DNA of 64,000 bases from Dermacentor variabilis (GCF_050947875.1 NC_134574.1:156385534-156449533), one strand, 5' to 3'. Shown: positions 1 to 11,245, counted from the stretch's first letter. The notes: generated by a model not told the origin, from the sequence alone. Numbers and translations are program-made.

Positions 1-1240
1 CTTTGAGCACAGGCAGGAATCACGCTGCGTTCTTCGCCGCGCACGTCGGAACGCGAAGGGTGCCCGCAATTGTCGTATCAGGTGGCGACGCTAATAAATC
101 TCGCCTCACAGCCGGCTGGCTGACCGGCAGGCCCGTAGCCACTGTATACGAGAGGGTCACCGCCACCAACCGCCGGTGGTGACCTCCCGTCGCGGAAGAG
201 GCACCCCGGCACTCTGAAGCGCGAGATAACCACGGATCGGTTTTGGAAAGGATGTACCGAAAGGTGCAAGGCGATGGGGAAACTAAAGGAACGTGGGATG
301 TGGAGAAAAAAGAAAGAGGATAAGAAATAAATATTGAGAAGAAAGGCGGGACGCGTCGAAAACCTGCCACGGGAACTAGCCGCAGAAATGCTCCCGCGTA
401 GAGGAAAAACGGCGTCGTTTCATAATGGCCACTCCGGCGCCAAAAAGGCCGCAATAAATCTCTCATATCGGAAAGCCACCGCTCGAGGATTGCCCATAAC
501 CGCGTGTAGGAGGTGTTTTCGAGCAGTGGAAAACCCCTTTCCGAAACCCTTCTTCCCGACAACCCTTTTCGCGACTCACGTGAGATGCGGGGATAGAGAC
601 CTTTCGGAGGACGCGACCGCAAGGTCCGAGAGGTCCGAAGGAGAAAGAGGGAGAGCGGGGAAAACGGCAATTGGGGAAAGGGCGCGCCACGGCAATCGGA
701 AGGGGTAAGACCTTTTTGTAGCTGGACGGATGTTCTGTCGGGCGGCGAAGCGTTCCAAAGGTAAGGTGACAACGAGCCACCAAACGGCTCGTAATGGCCG
801 TTCAAACAGGCTTTGAAAGACGGGAAAAACGCCGAGAAAACGATGAAGGCCTGGGGAGAGGACTGAAAGAGGAGAAGAAAAAAAAACAAGAAAAGGAAAA
901 AGGTGCGGCGAGAAGCGTGTGGTACGTACGGTAAGGAAAGGCGATTTTAGAGTATCGCTCCGCGGCGGTGTCCCGGACAATCGCTGACCCCTTCCTCAGG
1001 CTCCGATTGTCCGGCCCTGCTTAGAGTGGCCCGGGCATTGTTGGAACGATGTTCTAAACGGCACCTTTTAACAAGATCATCTTCTAGCCATTTGTTGTCT
1101 CCGCAACTGCCCACGCCTCCGCTGCTTAAAGATACATACATACCTGTCGGGCGTTCTTTGTGGCCGTTATCGTTGCTCTATACGCTGCCTCCGCCACGGT
1201 CACCTTTGAAGAGGTCTTTTGTTAGGTAAAGACGGCAGCA
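1..1240. other. No gene recognised; purine-rich then mixed DNA
   Basis: The plus strand is GA-rich from about 280 to 900, which opens a long frame on the minus strand, but its translation is Phe/Ser/Leu/Arg-rich and shows no domain. I see no transposon ends, tRNA-like boxes or convincing splice-bounded exon. The coding reading is judged spurious. Confidence 0.5.
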
Positions 1241-1776
1241 TTGGCGGTATGATGCCCGACGCGTTCCCACCGACACGCCGTGTCGGTGTATACTGCTCGC
1301 TGCCGCGAGAGACCAGTCGGAATATGAATTCGTTGTTAATAACGAGAATATTGCGGGCTGTTTTTTGGTGGTCGTTGCCTAGCTTTTAACTAATTTCTTT
1401 CCGTCCATACGTATAGTTATGCTCCTTTGTTATTGTTTTTTTTTCCTTGCTGCTTCTTTTTCTTTCTTCTTTTCATTGCAACCGCGTTGTAAAGATAAAC
1501 AGAGAAAGCGGAGGGGGGAGGGGGGGGGCATTGCGGTTGGCGGTGATAACTTGAGAAAGACTATTTTTAACACAACTGTCACGTATTTAGTGCAGGATGG
1601 TACACCGCATTTCCGTGACACCCCCCCCCCCCTTCGCCTCTTTCTTACCCCATTTAGATAGGCTATTGAATATGTGTTCGTACGCGTATGCTCCTGACAT
1701 ATATTTCAAGTTACGGTATGTCTGACCAAGTGGCTGGAGCTACAGTTCTACATGCATGTCCCAGTACTGTCAATGC
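1241..1776. other. No gene recognised; short C and G runs
   Basis: Contains a G-rich run near 1511-1529 and a C run of about 13 at 1620-1632. No domain or repeat family was recognised. Confidence 0.5.
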
Positions 1777-1777
1777 A

Positions 1778-1824
<47 letters not shown>
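1777..1824 (+). repeat. (AAAG)12 microsatellite
   Basis: Twelve perfect AAAG units. They generate Lys/Glu/Arg-rich translations in three frames that are not genes. Confidence 0.97.
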
Positions 1825-1825
<1 letters not shown>

Positions 1826-2318
1826 CAAAGGAAGGAGAGAGAGCGACGGGCGTACACAGCTTACAGGGCGAATCTGTGCTCCGTTTACGCGGCAGCAGTG
1901 CAGACACAAAAGCTCCAGTCGTCGCCATTCTCATTCAGAGAAACGGGGTCGACACCTCCGAGAAACTTTTGCCCTCAAATGCACGCGCGCGTCGGCTGTC
2001 CTCGCCTCTTGCCGGAAGTGGCGCCAGAGGGCGGCACCACCGGGTGGCGACGTGTCTTGACGTCGCCCGACAGGAACTCGCACTTGCGACCACGCATACG
2101 TATGCCCGCGAAAGAAAGAAAAGGAAGAAAAAAGACGAGCGAGTAACAAAACGGCGTACGCGAATAAGATTATACTGGCCTGCGTTGCACGGTCTCAGAG
2201 CGCGAGAATCTGTCGCCGCGCCTTCTTACCTCCGCGCGGAGTCGCCGTGTGTGTTACGTGTATATATCTACGTAACACACATACCGTTGGTATGTGCATA
2301 CATACGAACGAACACGTA

Positions 2319-2531
2319 GGAAGGCGCGGACACAACACAAGCGCCGACTTTCGAGTGGAAAATTTGTTGAACGAACAAGTCAATATACACTTGGATTGCG
2401 CATGCGCGAGCAACGCAGTGAGCAAGGCAGTGAACCGCAAGGCACTCGCGCAGTCCCAAGTGTATATTGACTCGTTCATTGAATAAGTTTTCCAGTTGAA
2501 AGTCGGCACTTGTGTTCACGTCTTCCTTCTT
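2319..2531. mobile_element. Palindromic TIR element (MITE-like), about 210 bp
   Basis: Two arms of about 60-75 bp are inverted copies of each other. The left arm holds 'gccgactttcgagtggaaaa' and the right arm, read on the minus strand, holds 'gccgactttcaactggaaaa'. Both continue through a copy of 'gtcaatatacacttgg'. The centre is about 60 bp and unrelated. Because the arms mirror each other, both strands encode near-identical peptides (ADFRVENLLNEQVNIHL and ADFQLENLFNERVNIHL), an artefact of the palindrome. The element is non-coding, and the outer ends near 'ggaag' are less certain. Confidence 0.85.
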
Positions 2532-3960
2532 TTTCACTGTGCGTTGCTTATTTGCGACGAATCAACGCCGACTCGCCCAGTTTTCCATCCTCTTGATTGA
2601 ACAGCGAAGCGAGCAGGCAGGCTTTCCCGTCGAGCAGCACCAACGGAAATCGCGAATCGGTCCCTTGAAACAAGGGCTCCGAGAATCGTGTTCGTGTGTC
2701 GCACACGCTCGCGAGTCATCGCGACGAAGCAGGGGTGGCTGTGAGCGCGCGCACAAAGACAGAAAAAGGTTAAACGAGTCTGAACGGCCGCACAAGCATG
2801 ATCGAACGCCGTTGGAACCCCAACGTGACGTAATAGCGGGCATGGAACGTCCCCTCCCCACTTGCACCCCCCCTCTCTATTCCGTACGCGGCCATCGCAG
2901 CAGTGGCCACCGCTTTCCAAACCTACTTGCTGGCCCGCATTTTCTTTTTATTTATCATTACTTTTGCGATGGGTATCAATTACGGCGGAAGGTGAAGAGT
3001 CTTCGATATACGAAACTGTCGGTGCGCATGGCGCACGACTTTCGTACGTACGCGAACGAGCGCTGTCGCTTACGGAACGATAGTTGCGTGCACCATGGCG
3101 AGCGGGTCATTACGGTTGTTTATTGCCGTAATTGCGAGCTTAGAAAACTTTGGCTACGAGCTATAGACAGCCGGCTATCCCGAAGTGTCCAGTTATAGGA
3201 AGCAATACTACTCAGAAAAGAAAAGCGCTCTCGACTTCTTCAAAAGAAGCCCGGTGGGTAAAGTTTATTAATCGGGTCGAGAGGTTGTAGGTACGATCCG
3301 ACAAGTACTTGAATACTTGACTGACTTCTGCTACGTTTCGCTTGTACGAGTGCTTAAGCGTTACGAGTCATGAGAATTTTGTAGAATGCCATACAATCTT
3401 TCAAAAATAAAAACACTGATGGAGGTAAGAAAATATGAAGTAATAATAGTGGGGTTGCAATCGACACTCCTAAGGGCAAGATCAAACACGAAAATGAAAA
3501 ACAAAAGTTCAAACTTATGTGAACCACGCACGAAATCTGCCAGCGTTTTTGAGGCTAGGTCAGATGCAACAACGACAACAAGAAAGGCAACATCATGGTG
3601 AAAAGATTATATTAGAATCTGCGACAGGCACGCCGATAGTAGGCTAAAGCTTCCGAAACTGCTGTCGCTGCGATATATTGGGTATACACGGTTGCACAAA
3701 GCAGATATCTTCCGTCGAGAGCCACACAGTGGAGACTGGATTCGCGAACTCGAAGTCGCGGCCACACTTACTGACCACGTGTAGTGACTGTTCTAAACGC
3801 TAAAGAAAGACATTCCAAATTATTAGAAGTTGGAATCAAAAATTTATTATTAGAAGTTATGTTAGAATGTATGTTAATTTAGGTAACTGATACATGAAAG
3901 ACAGCGAAGCTGAGTATGTAAGCGAGTTCTCACAGCTTTCGTCGGAGGTACACTAGGAAG
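2532..3960. other. No gene recognised
   Basis: A 228-codon plus-strand open frame covers 2512-3198, but its Arg/Ser/His-rich product matches no domain I know and its start lies inside the palindromic element. The part from 3200 to 3960 shows only AT-rich DNA. No exon can be supported. Confidence 0.5.
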
Positions 3961-4028
3961 TCTGTTTGCTAGTGTAGGGTAGCAAACCGGATACTCTTCT
4001 GGTTGACCTCCCTGCCTTTCCTGTCCTT

Positions 4029-4089
<61 letters not shown>

Positions 4090-4094
4090 GCTAG
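3961..4094 (+). mobile_element. 5'-truncated LINE 3' UTR insertion with 12-bp target duplication
   Basis: A perfect 12-bp direct repeat 'tctgtttgctag' (3961-3972 and 4083-4094) brackets about 110 bp. The bracketed DNA is the 3' UTR end seen next to LINE coding remains elsewhere here: 'tgtagggtagcaaaccgga', then 'ctggttgacctccctgcctt', then a (TC)n tail. No coding sequence is left. This is a target-primed insertion so short that only the 3' end was copied. The same 3' end recurs near 30.1, 33.1, 34.2, 37.1, 40.75, 45.3 and 50.5 kb. Confidence 0.9.
4033..4085 (+). repeat. (TC)n microsatellite = LINE 3' tail
   Basis: About 26 TC units. They lie inside the target duplication, directly after the LINE 3' UTR, so the array arrived with, or grew from, the retrotransposon tail. 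Confidence 0.95.
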
Positions 4095-5622
4095 CTGCTG
4101 TCATGCAATGATGCATCTCCGACACCCGGTCAATCGGCCGCCTTCAACGTAGGCTGTGTTGCTGGAGCCACGCGGGTGAGTTAGCACAACAGCCGTGCAA
4201 GCGCTTAGCTGACCTCCAGCGTGAGGCCGGCAAAACGTGACGTGACAAATACAACACAACGGACGACAAGCTGAAGTAAACCACAGAAGGAACGCGTTGC
4301 CCATTCGAGTGAAGTGTATGCACGAGGTATACTATTATTTTATAATCGCTGATAATTATGTTTCGAAGTGAAAATTCGGGATTCCGAGTGCAGGATGCCA
4401 TATACTAGGCTATTCTTTGACATTTCACATGCCTGCAGCACACTTACGCATGGCGCCGACGCACGAGAACGGTTGGGCAAGTCTCCTTTAACAGCTACTT
4501 TGCAAAACGGCGGATCTATACGTCGCTCTGCGACTCGGACTACAGTGCACGCAACATGAGACGAAGTCGAGACCACTGCGGCTTACCGCTCGGCGGACGC
4601 GTTGGCCTTACTTCGCAAAAAGAAAGGGAGCCGCCGACGGCTCTTTAGCATGCGTTCGGCAAGGAACGGCCGGGGCGCCGCATCGCGTCAGAATCCATTA
4701 TCTCACGGGCCACCTGGCTGCACGGGGCTGGGCCGGCTGGCGCGACCTGCGATGACCACTGGCGATGCATCGACCCATATGCGCACGCGATGAAAGAGGG
4801 ATAAGAGCGAGAAGAAGGCGACGATAACGGTGATTTCAAGCGCTAAAGGATCGGCGCACGCGCGAGAAGTCGCAAGAAAGACCCGTCGCGTATGCATAAT
4901 CGCCACTGGACGACGCGTTTTGAATGCACGCCCGGCGGTTAATCTCTCCGCGGAATCGAATTCACGGCCCTCTAAACACACTGCTCCTTCAACGTTACCG
5001 GGCGTTGCTGATTATACGGAACGGCCTGCTGCTCAGGGCACGCCGCAGAGTAATCGAATATCTACGAAATGAATTGAACGTGCGCGACTTAGAGCTGCGC
5101 GGCAGGGCGGGTGATCAGCAATGCTTGTTCTGTTTCGTGGCGATCCTGCGGTGGCTATTACACACCGTTGTTCTCACATTTTCTCTCACTCTCCAATCGT
5201 TTTATTATCGCCGCATAGTCTTGAAAAATGGTTTTTGAAGTTGGTCGTTTGTCTTGATTGTTTGTTTGTCAGTTTGGCGTCGCTCAAAGCGTCCGCGTCA
5301 CCGTAGCCATCGACAGCATTGAGTCTACAGACAGCCGCTACGCGAGTATAGTCACGCGTCGTATATTACCGACCGATATCGGCCGATAGCTTAGTCATTA
5401 TACGTAAGGCGCCGCACCAGCCCCGATCTCAGAACCGGAGAAACGTTATCTGAACCGGTATAGGTGTCATGTGTCTCGCACCCTTACATATTTAATTTCC
5501 GGGTTACGTGAGCTATGTCGTGTACGATCGCACACATTTTCTATGTCACCCGAAAGCTAAGTATTGTACGTTACCCTCCTGTAGCCACGTAGCAATTAAA
5601 TTCACGCATGTGTGCGAATAGT
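4095..5622. other. No gene recognised
   Basis: Open frames on both strands are shorter than about 105 codons and show no domain. No transposon ends were identified. Confidence 0.5.
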
Positions 5623-5644
5623 CGCGCGCGCGCGCGCGCACGCA

Positions 5645-5731
<87 letters not shown>
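5623..5731 (+). repeat. (CG)n-(CA)n compound microsatellite
   Basis: About eight CG units, then a mixed CGCA/CGCG junction, then about 40 CA units. Open frames here are Thr-His, Ala-Arg or Cys-Val repeats from translating the array. Confidence 0.97.
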
Positions 5732-6866
5732 GCGCACGCTGGGAAAGCCCCCCCAACACATGCAGCAATATCACAAAAAAAAATTTATGAAACTAAAGTG
5801 TAACGTTACGGTTTTGTTAGGTTATACTTAGTGCTTGCCGCCGACTGCGCATGTGCATTTGGATAAAAGCGGTATCGGTAACGGCAACGCTATGGCTACA
5901 GAAGACTCAATTCCCCAAACTAAGCATGTCCTCCAAGCGGCCACACGTTGACTATAGTTTGAACGCTGCACAAAAGGGATAACGGTGACCATATTCTAAT
6001 CGGAGATCGCACGGGAGAAAAACGAATACTTAGTGTCAGTCCTAGCATTCGACGTACCGAGAGCACAGGCTACCTTCAGAACGAGAAGCCGTGCACCTTT
6101 AGTAAAGGTTGCCGCGCGCCTAGTGTGTGTGTGTGCACTGCTGGCGGACTCGCCCGTCGCGTAAGCTTAAACCACCCGGCTTCGAAGCAGGTTTTCACGG
6201 AGAACACCGGGGCTGTGAAAGGGGCGAGGACGTTGAGGCGCAGAGGGACGGGAGGGTGCGGAGGGCTCCCAGGATGTTCGCCTCCAATTTCCGCCGGCGC
6301 GTCTTTGGGTCGGCACTCCGGAGCGCCTTCGTTAGGCCAAGAAAAACGCCGCCGGCGAAGAGGAGCAGGCAGGCAAGCGAACGCGCACACACCACCCCCA
6401 CAATAAAAAAAAAAAGAAAAAAAAGAAAGGGAAAAGCCGCGCGGCGACGCGAAGAGACGCGTAATAACGAGGCAGCGACGATCGGGAGAGAGGGAAGTGG
6501 AAGGGAGCAGAGGCGAAGGGGGCAGCACTTCCTTCGTGGTCGGCAGTCGCAGGAGGAGTACCCTAGGGAAAAAATCGGCTGCGCACGATTTCTTTCTTGT
6601 TTTTCTTTTTCTTTTTGAGGGGATGGGTGTTTTTTGTGAATGAAACAAGGAACGAACGAATACATGAACGAATAAAGCTATTTCACCAAAAGTGTTCTTG
6701 CAAAGGAGGCCAGCATCATTTGTGTTCATTTGATCATTCGTGCCAGAGTATACTGGCAGGTAACAAAAAGAAACTGGTCGAATTCCTTGCTTCATTCATT
6801 CGTTCGTTAATTACTTCATTCATTATTTCATTAATTCATCGTCTCATTTATTCATGCGCGACCTCG
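5732..6866. other. No gene recognised; AAAG-rich and GAAT/TTCA-rich tracts
   Basis: A 239-codon minus-strand frame (6076-6795) reads through purine-rich tracts and a proline/serine-rich stretch without any domain. From about 6640 to 6850 the sequence is built of degenerate GAAC/GAAT and ATTC/ATTT tetramers. Considered non-coding. Confidence 0.5.
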
Positions 6867-6877
6867 TTTTATGCAGC

Positions 6878-7110
6878 ACCCGCCGTGGTTGCTAAGTGGC
6901 TATGGTGTTGGGCTGCTGAGCACGAGGTCGCGGGATCGAATCCTGGCCGCGGCAGCCGCATTTCGATGGGGGAGAAATGCGAAAACACCCGTGTACTTAG
7001 TTAGAGGTGCACGTTAAAGAACCCCAGGTGGCCGAAATTTCCGGAGTCCTCCACTACGACGTGCCTCGTAACCAGGAAGTGGTTTTGGCACGTTAAACCC
7101 CATAATTTAT
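6878..7110 (+). mobile_element. Near full-length tRNA-derived SINE (Ruka-like)
   Basis: The copy starts 'acccgccgtggttgctaagt', has a pol III box-A-like segment ('agtggctatggtgttgggct') and a clear B box ('gggatcgaatcc'). It then carries the family body ('gaaaacacccgtgtac', 'cacgttaaagaaccccaggt', 'cactacgacgtgcctcgtaa') and ends in an AT-rich tail after 'ttggcacgttaaacccc'. An 11-bp perfect direct repeat 'ttttatgcagc' lies at 6867-6877 and 7111-7121. It is the best preserved SINE in the window and resembles the ixodid Ruka family. The match is by memory of the family, not by alignment. Confidence 0.92.
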
Positions 7111-7121
7111 TTTTATGCAGC

Positions 7122-8741
7122 GAAATGTCCTATGGTGTCTCGGATGTCTCCCTCTGGCTACATTGTTTGCAGCTTTTCAACTGGGGTTCTTTGCGCATTG
7201 GTTCGGAACCGAACTGTTAATTAATTTCTCAACACAAAGAAATGTTGATGGCCTCCTTAGCAAGAAAGCTGCTTTTAAACAGCTTCGATCACTGGCTGCT
7301 CGCAGGTAATGAATCATTGACGTAAGGAAGCAGCTCAAGTGATAATAGAAAATGTAGCACATGTATAGTTTATCATGCGTTTCTTTTTATGCCAAACTCT
7401 CTGAAAAAATAATAATAATGGTAAGGTGTCGTACCAGGCCTCCGCTGTTCTTGCTGATAGGCTACGTGGCTACAGGCAGATATTAGCAGCGAGAAACATT
7501 TCAACGACAATTCTGCTAACAAACTAAATGTGCCGATTAATTTCTTATTTATTAACTTTAGGGTACATGTTGCAATTACAAAATGGAAGACGTAGTAGTA
7601 CCACGTCTATGTAGCAGAAATCGTAACCAACAGCACGCTCAAGATTATCGTCCCCAAAGTTTGCTAAAGAATACATTCGCATCGAATTTGATGTCGTTCT
7701 GGGCTGCCAAAAGAAATGATGCCTTTGGGAAACCTTTAACTGCGATTACGGTGTATTTCGCAATACGTTCTAAGGGAAGATACCTAGAGAGTGGTGTTAG
7801 TTTAACGATATTTTTCTAAGCAGACACGACTATAGTCGGCTTGAATTTAGAAATAGTGACGTGTATACTGAAGTGAGAGTATTTCAATCTAGTTGCCTCG
7901 ATATTGCGACTAGCTATGACGTGCTCGAAGAACACCTAAATTAGGAAGAAAAAACTAAGCATAGGAAGGCTTGCCACAAACATAGCCTAAGAGCTCGCTG
8001 TCACAGTTACCAATTTAATATGAAGAGGTTGTGTCTTCTTTCCGCAACATCAACGTACAAACCTCCACTCCGTGAAATTTCAGGAGACGCCGAACGAACC
8101 GAACGAAGTAAATCGAAAAACAAAAACAAAGACGTGACAGAGCAAGGCAGCGTATGTCGCATCATCGTCCCGATTTTAACTCACTCGTTTTAGCCTATTG
8201 GTGTTATCAACGTAGACGTGCACATTGATTATCCCTAAGCTAACGCACCGCTCTACACTGTAAACGAATTTAAACCCTTATCCACTTTTAATGACGCAAA
8301 TTCTTGTACAGTTTACAACCTGCCACGACGAAACATCTCATGAACAAAATATTGAAGAAAGTGAGAGCTTCAGGAAATCAAGGCTCATTTATCTGAATCC
8401 TCAGTTATCATACAAAGTGTAAGCAAAGCCCTTGTTACTATAAAAAAAAAAAACAGAATTCGTACGGAGTCATGCTGAAGCGTATTTTTCTTTTTTCACC
8501 CCAAGCTTCAAAATGATAACAACAAAACGACCGCCTCCCTGAAGAACCAATGCCACGCTTGCAAAACGAACGCCCGTTCAGAAACCAACCATGCCGCGCC
8601 AACCGCCGGAGGCATCGGGAATATTTCTTTCCTCCTGTCCTTTTATATTTATATTTTTAAAGGGGGGGGGGCAAGAAACATCAATGCAGCAGAGCTGATA
8701 TGCACGTCTGTTTTATTTATTTACTTTTTTTCACATCTTCC
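7122..8741. other. No gene recognised; AT-rich
   Basis: AT-rich DNA with short homopolymers (G9 near 8663, A12 near 8443). Open frames are under 80 codons. No transposon end or exon was recognised. Confidence 0.5.
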
Positions 8742-9400
8742 CTACTCTACCCCTGCGTCCCAGAGTATGGCGGTTCCTAATCCCTTCTCCAAGCCGAGCA
8801 GAATCGAAGGGCGTAGAGTAAGCAAAGAGGTGGGCGAAAAGAGAAGGGAAGCGAAAACAAGAAACGAAACTAAAACGACAAACACACGCATACTAAGTGG
8901 GGCCAGCATCAAGCACGGGGCGAAGCAGACGAACGGGCCGCAACGCCGAACCCCGCGAGCCGGGGCCCAAGACCAACCCTTCGGTTCCTTGCTCACCTCC
9001 TGCACTTCCACCTTCCCCGCATTGCTTCTTTCCTTTCTACTTCTTTGTTCTTCGCCCGCCGCGCGACCCGCGCGTTCATCATCGAAAGGAGACACGCCGC
9101 TGTTTCCATGACAACCGCGGATGCTGCTCCTGCTGCGACAGAGTATAAAAGTAGGCGTCGTCGTCCATGGCGTCTTCTCTCCTTCATGCGTCGCATCGTT
9201 TCTGCCCCCCCCCCCCCCCACCCACGCCTGCGACGCGCTCGGCATACCCTCACCCAACCCTGCCCTCCTCGCCCAAACCTTTCTCTTTGTCCACGCAAAT
9301 AATGATGTTAGACGGTGCTGTTCCGGACGACAAGCGAAGAATTCAGCTCAAGCTCTGCCTTCCATACAATTTCCTACAAATATTAATTACTAGAGGGATC
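8742..9400. other. GC-rich stretch with TATA-like element; no gene proven
   Basis: CpG-rich compared with its flanks, with a C14 run near 9205. Overlapping frames up to 171 codons occur on both strands without a domain. A TATAAAAG lies at 9144-9151. A first exon cannot be excluded, but no protein signature supports one. Confidence 0.4.
9144..9151 (+). promoter_or_regulatory. Candidate TATA box (TATAAAAG)
   Basis: A consensus TATAAAAG sits in GC-rich DNA, with CT-rich sequence about 30 bp downstream. There is no downstream gene to test it against, so this is a motif only. Confidence 0.3.
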
Positions 9401-9539
9401 TGCTAGAGATCCGATTGATCAAAAAAAAAAGAAACTGGAAATATTGCGAGAGAACTGCTTTTAATGTGAAGTATTCTTCGCCTCATTCCAGTTACAATGC
9501 GGCAGGTATAGTTTGCCGTCTCGCCTCGTGTCGGACCTA

Positions 9540-9635
9540 TTCAATAGGAAGAAATGTGTGACCGACGGTGGGATCGGAGCCCTAGCTGTCTCCCAGCATA
9601 GCATCCCAATGCTTCAACCATAAGGCCACGATCGC
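9540..9635 (-). mobile_element. tRNA-derived SINE head, minus strand
   Basis: On the minus strand there is a box-A-like 'tggccttatggttgaagcat', followed about 45 nt later by a degraded B box 'ggctccgatccc' and then 'accgtcggtcac'. The arrangement matches a tRNA-derived SINE head different from the 6.9-kb family. The 3' body is not identifiable. On the plus strand it is followed by 'tttacagcgaagccgtta', a word that recurs in the 14.75-kb element. Confidence 0.6.
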
Positions 9636-9721
9636 TTTTACAGCGAAGCCGTTAACCTCTAGTCGGTCGGGATTTTTCGTAGCGTGCTCACCTAAAAACC
9701 GCCAGCCCTGGACAGGGCACT

Positions 9722-10125
9722 CTGTCTTTCAGTTTCCGCGTAACAGAATTATGTTTTCTTGTATGTTCGAATTACAATCGGACGTTACCGTGCGTGCAGG
9801 TTGTGCGTGAGTCGTACTTGATGAATTTATGACGTATTTTATATTCAGAAATTAGATCAATAACAACTCACTCTCGCTACGCGGAGGACCTACAAGGATA
9901 AGGATGAATCAGAATGCGAGCTGCGCTAACGATACCGCCTCCTAGCGGCCGCGGCCACTCAGGCAGACCTCAAACGGCTGCTGGGAAAAGAACTGCGTCT
10001 TTCAGTTTCCGCGTAACCGATTTATGTTTTCTCGTGCATTCGAGTAACAATCCGAAGCCATCATGTCTGCAGCTCGTGTGTAAATCATACTTTACGCATT
10101 TTCTGGCGCAATTTACTTTTAAACA
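9722..10125 (+). repeat. Diverged direct repeat, two copies of about 130 bp
   Basis: Copy A is at 9722-9850 and copy B at about 9993-10125. Both start with '(c)gtctttcagtttccgcgtaa', followed by similar stretches: 'ttatgttttct(t/c)gt', 'acaatc(g/c)ga', and 'gtcgtactt' against 'atcatactt'. The copies are about 270 bp apart and have many substitutions, so the duplication is old. They could be two copies of one interspersed repeat. No coding potential was recognised. Confidence 0.7.
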
Positions 10126-10618
10126 TCGTGCAATAGGACACTTGCGCTTGGCGGACGGGCTAGAAGAATGAGGCTGTATGCTGTACTTCCGCACACGTGC
10201 GTGTGCGTGTTACGTAACGTCGCTTGTGGTGGTGGCGCCTGTGTGTAGGGTCGTTTAACGTCGGTTGGGGCGTTGGTACTTGTCTAACGCCCGCACCGGC
10301 TTCGCTGTACATCCCCTTGCGCAGAATGGAATGTAGCTGGATTTCTTTTTTGCATTTTCTTTCTTTCTTTATGGCCCATGTTAGCCCGTTTTAAAAGATA
10401 CACAAATGCAAATGCAGTGATAAAGAGAAGCACTAGTCGAGCTTGAGCTCTTGATGATGTTCTTTTTTTTTTTTTCGTCTGTATACAAGGTTTCAGACAC
10501 ACTGGAGCTATTCGGGTGTATTTCTTGAATCCTTTGTCCTGGTAACCAATCAACATATCGGTTCCAAGAAGTACTCTCGAACCGGTCTACCGTCATTAGG
10601 CCCACTATCGTTTACGCA
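10126..10618. other. No gene recognised
   Basis: Mixed sequence with a (T)13 tract near 10464 and a GTTACGTAAC palindrome near 10208-10217. No domain or element was recognised. Confidence 0.5.
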
Positions 10619-10620
10619 TA

Positions 10621-10884
10621 CACTCTAAAAAAACTTTACACCCTTTGGGGCTTATCGTCCCCAAACAATAATCGTCATCTGCCCCGTTTGCGTTTCCTCT
10701 CTTGAAAACTCGGCGCACGCTACTTTCCTGCCGAGAACGGTGTGTCAAGCTGATAATGCGCAAGCCGTTCGTGACTAGGAAGTACCGGGCTCGCAGCGTT
10801 CAAGAAAGGAAATGCAGGCAAGACAGACGACGATTGTTGTTTGTGGACAAAATGCATCCCAAAGGTGTAAACTTTCTTAGAGTG
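10621..10884. mobile_element. TA-flanked Tc1/mariner-like MITE, 264 bp
   Basis: Terminal inverted repeats of about 55 bp: the left end starts 'cactctaaaaaaactttaca', and the right end read on the minus strand starts 'cactctaagaaagtttacac'. Both continue through 'tttggg', 'ccacaaacaa/ccccaaacaa' and 'aatcgtc'. The dinucleotide TA flanks both ends (10619-10620 and 10885-10886), as expected for Tc1/mariner insertion. There is no transposase frame, so it is non-autonomous. The superfamily call rests on the TA flanks and TIR shape. Confidence 0.88.
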
Positions 10885-10918
10885 TAGTTCTCGCCCGCCA
10901 AAGTACACTAGCTCTTTG

Positions 10919-10938
10919 ACACACGTGGGCACGTGTGT
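10919..10938. promoter_or_regulatory. Twin CACGTG in a 9-bp inverted repeat
   Basis: ACACACGTG and its inverse CACGTGTGT are separated by GG, so two perfect E-box cores lie 8 bp apart on a palindrome. CACGTG is a classical bHLH site. Without a neighbouring gene, function is unknown and chance is possible. Confidence 0.3.
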
Positions 10939-11129
10939 TAGGGGCCCGTCTCTCGCATTCTTCTGCCGCGGCAGCTAGCGCTTCGAGACGCTGTGCTAGA
11001 CGGGACAGACTTTGGGATCCGCCCACATTCCCCTTTCCTCTCTCCTCGTAGCAGCTAACGCTATAAACAGAACTTCAGCGACATTGCACTGCCTTCGTGA
11101 TCAGCACCGGAGAACTAATGCCGTCTTCC

Positions 11130-11245
11130 TTTTCAGATAGCCGCTCGAAGCCGTAAGGACGAAGTTTAGACTAATCCGAGCGTTAACTGGACCGCTGTAT
11201 ACTTGCAGTTTCCGTAGACAACTAGCGCCACCAGCAGTCTACGCA
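11130..11245 (+). mobile_element. Partial copy (right end) of the 11.9-kb TIR element family
   Basis: The stretch matches the distal part of the complete copy at 11930-12485: 'cgaagccgt..aaggacgaagtttagac', then 'cagtttccgtagac', then a terminus with 'actagcgccaccag'. The left part is absent or unrecognisable. Confidence 0.55.

Noticed and set aside
20..889. 289-codon minus-strand open frame
   Set aside because: It arises from a GA-rich plus strand, shows no domain and has biased Phe/Ser/Leu/Arg composition; it overlaps equally open frames on the other strand.
2512..3198. 228-codon plus-strand open frame
   Set aside because: It starts inside the palindromic element and its Arg/His/Ser-rich product matches nothing I recognise.
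9144..9151. TATA box marking a real gene start at 9.17 kb
   Set aside because: No downstream coding exon can be supported; kept only as a low-confidence motif.
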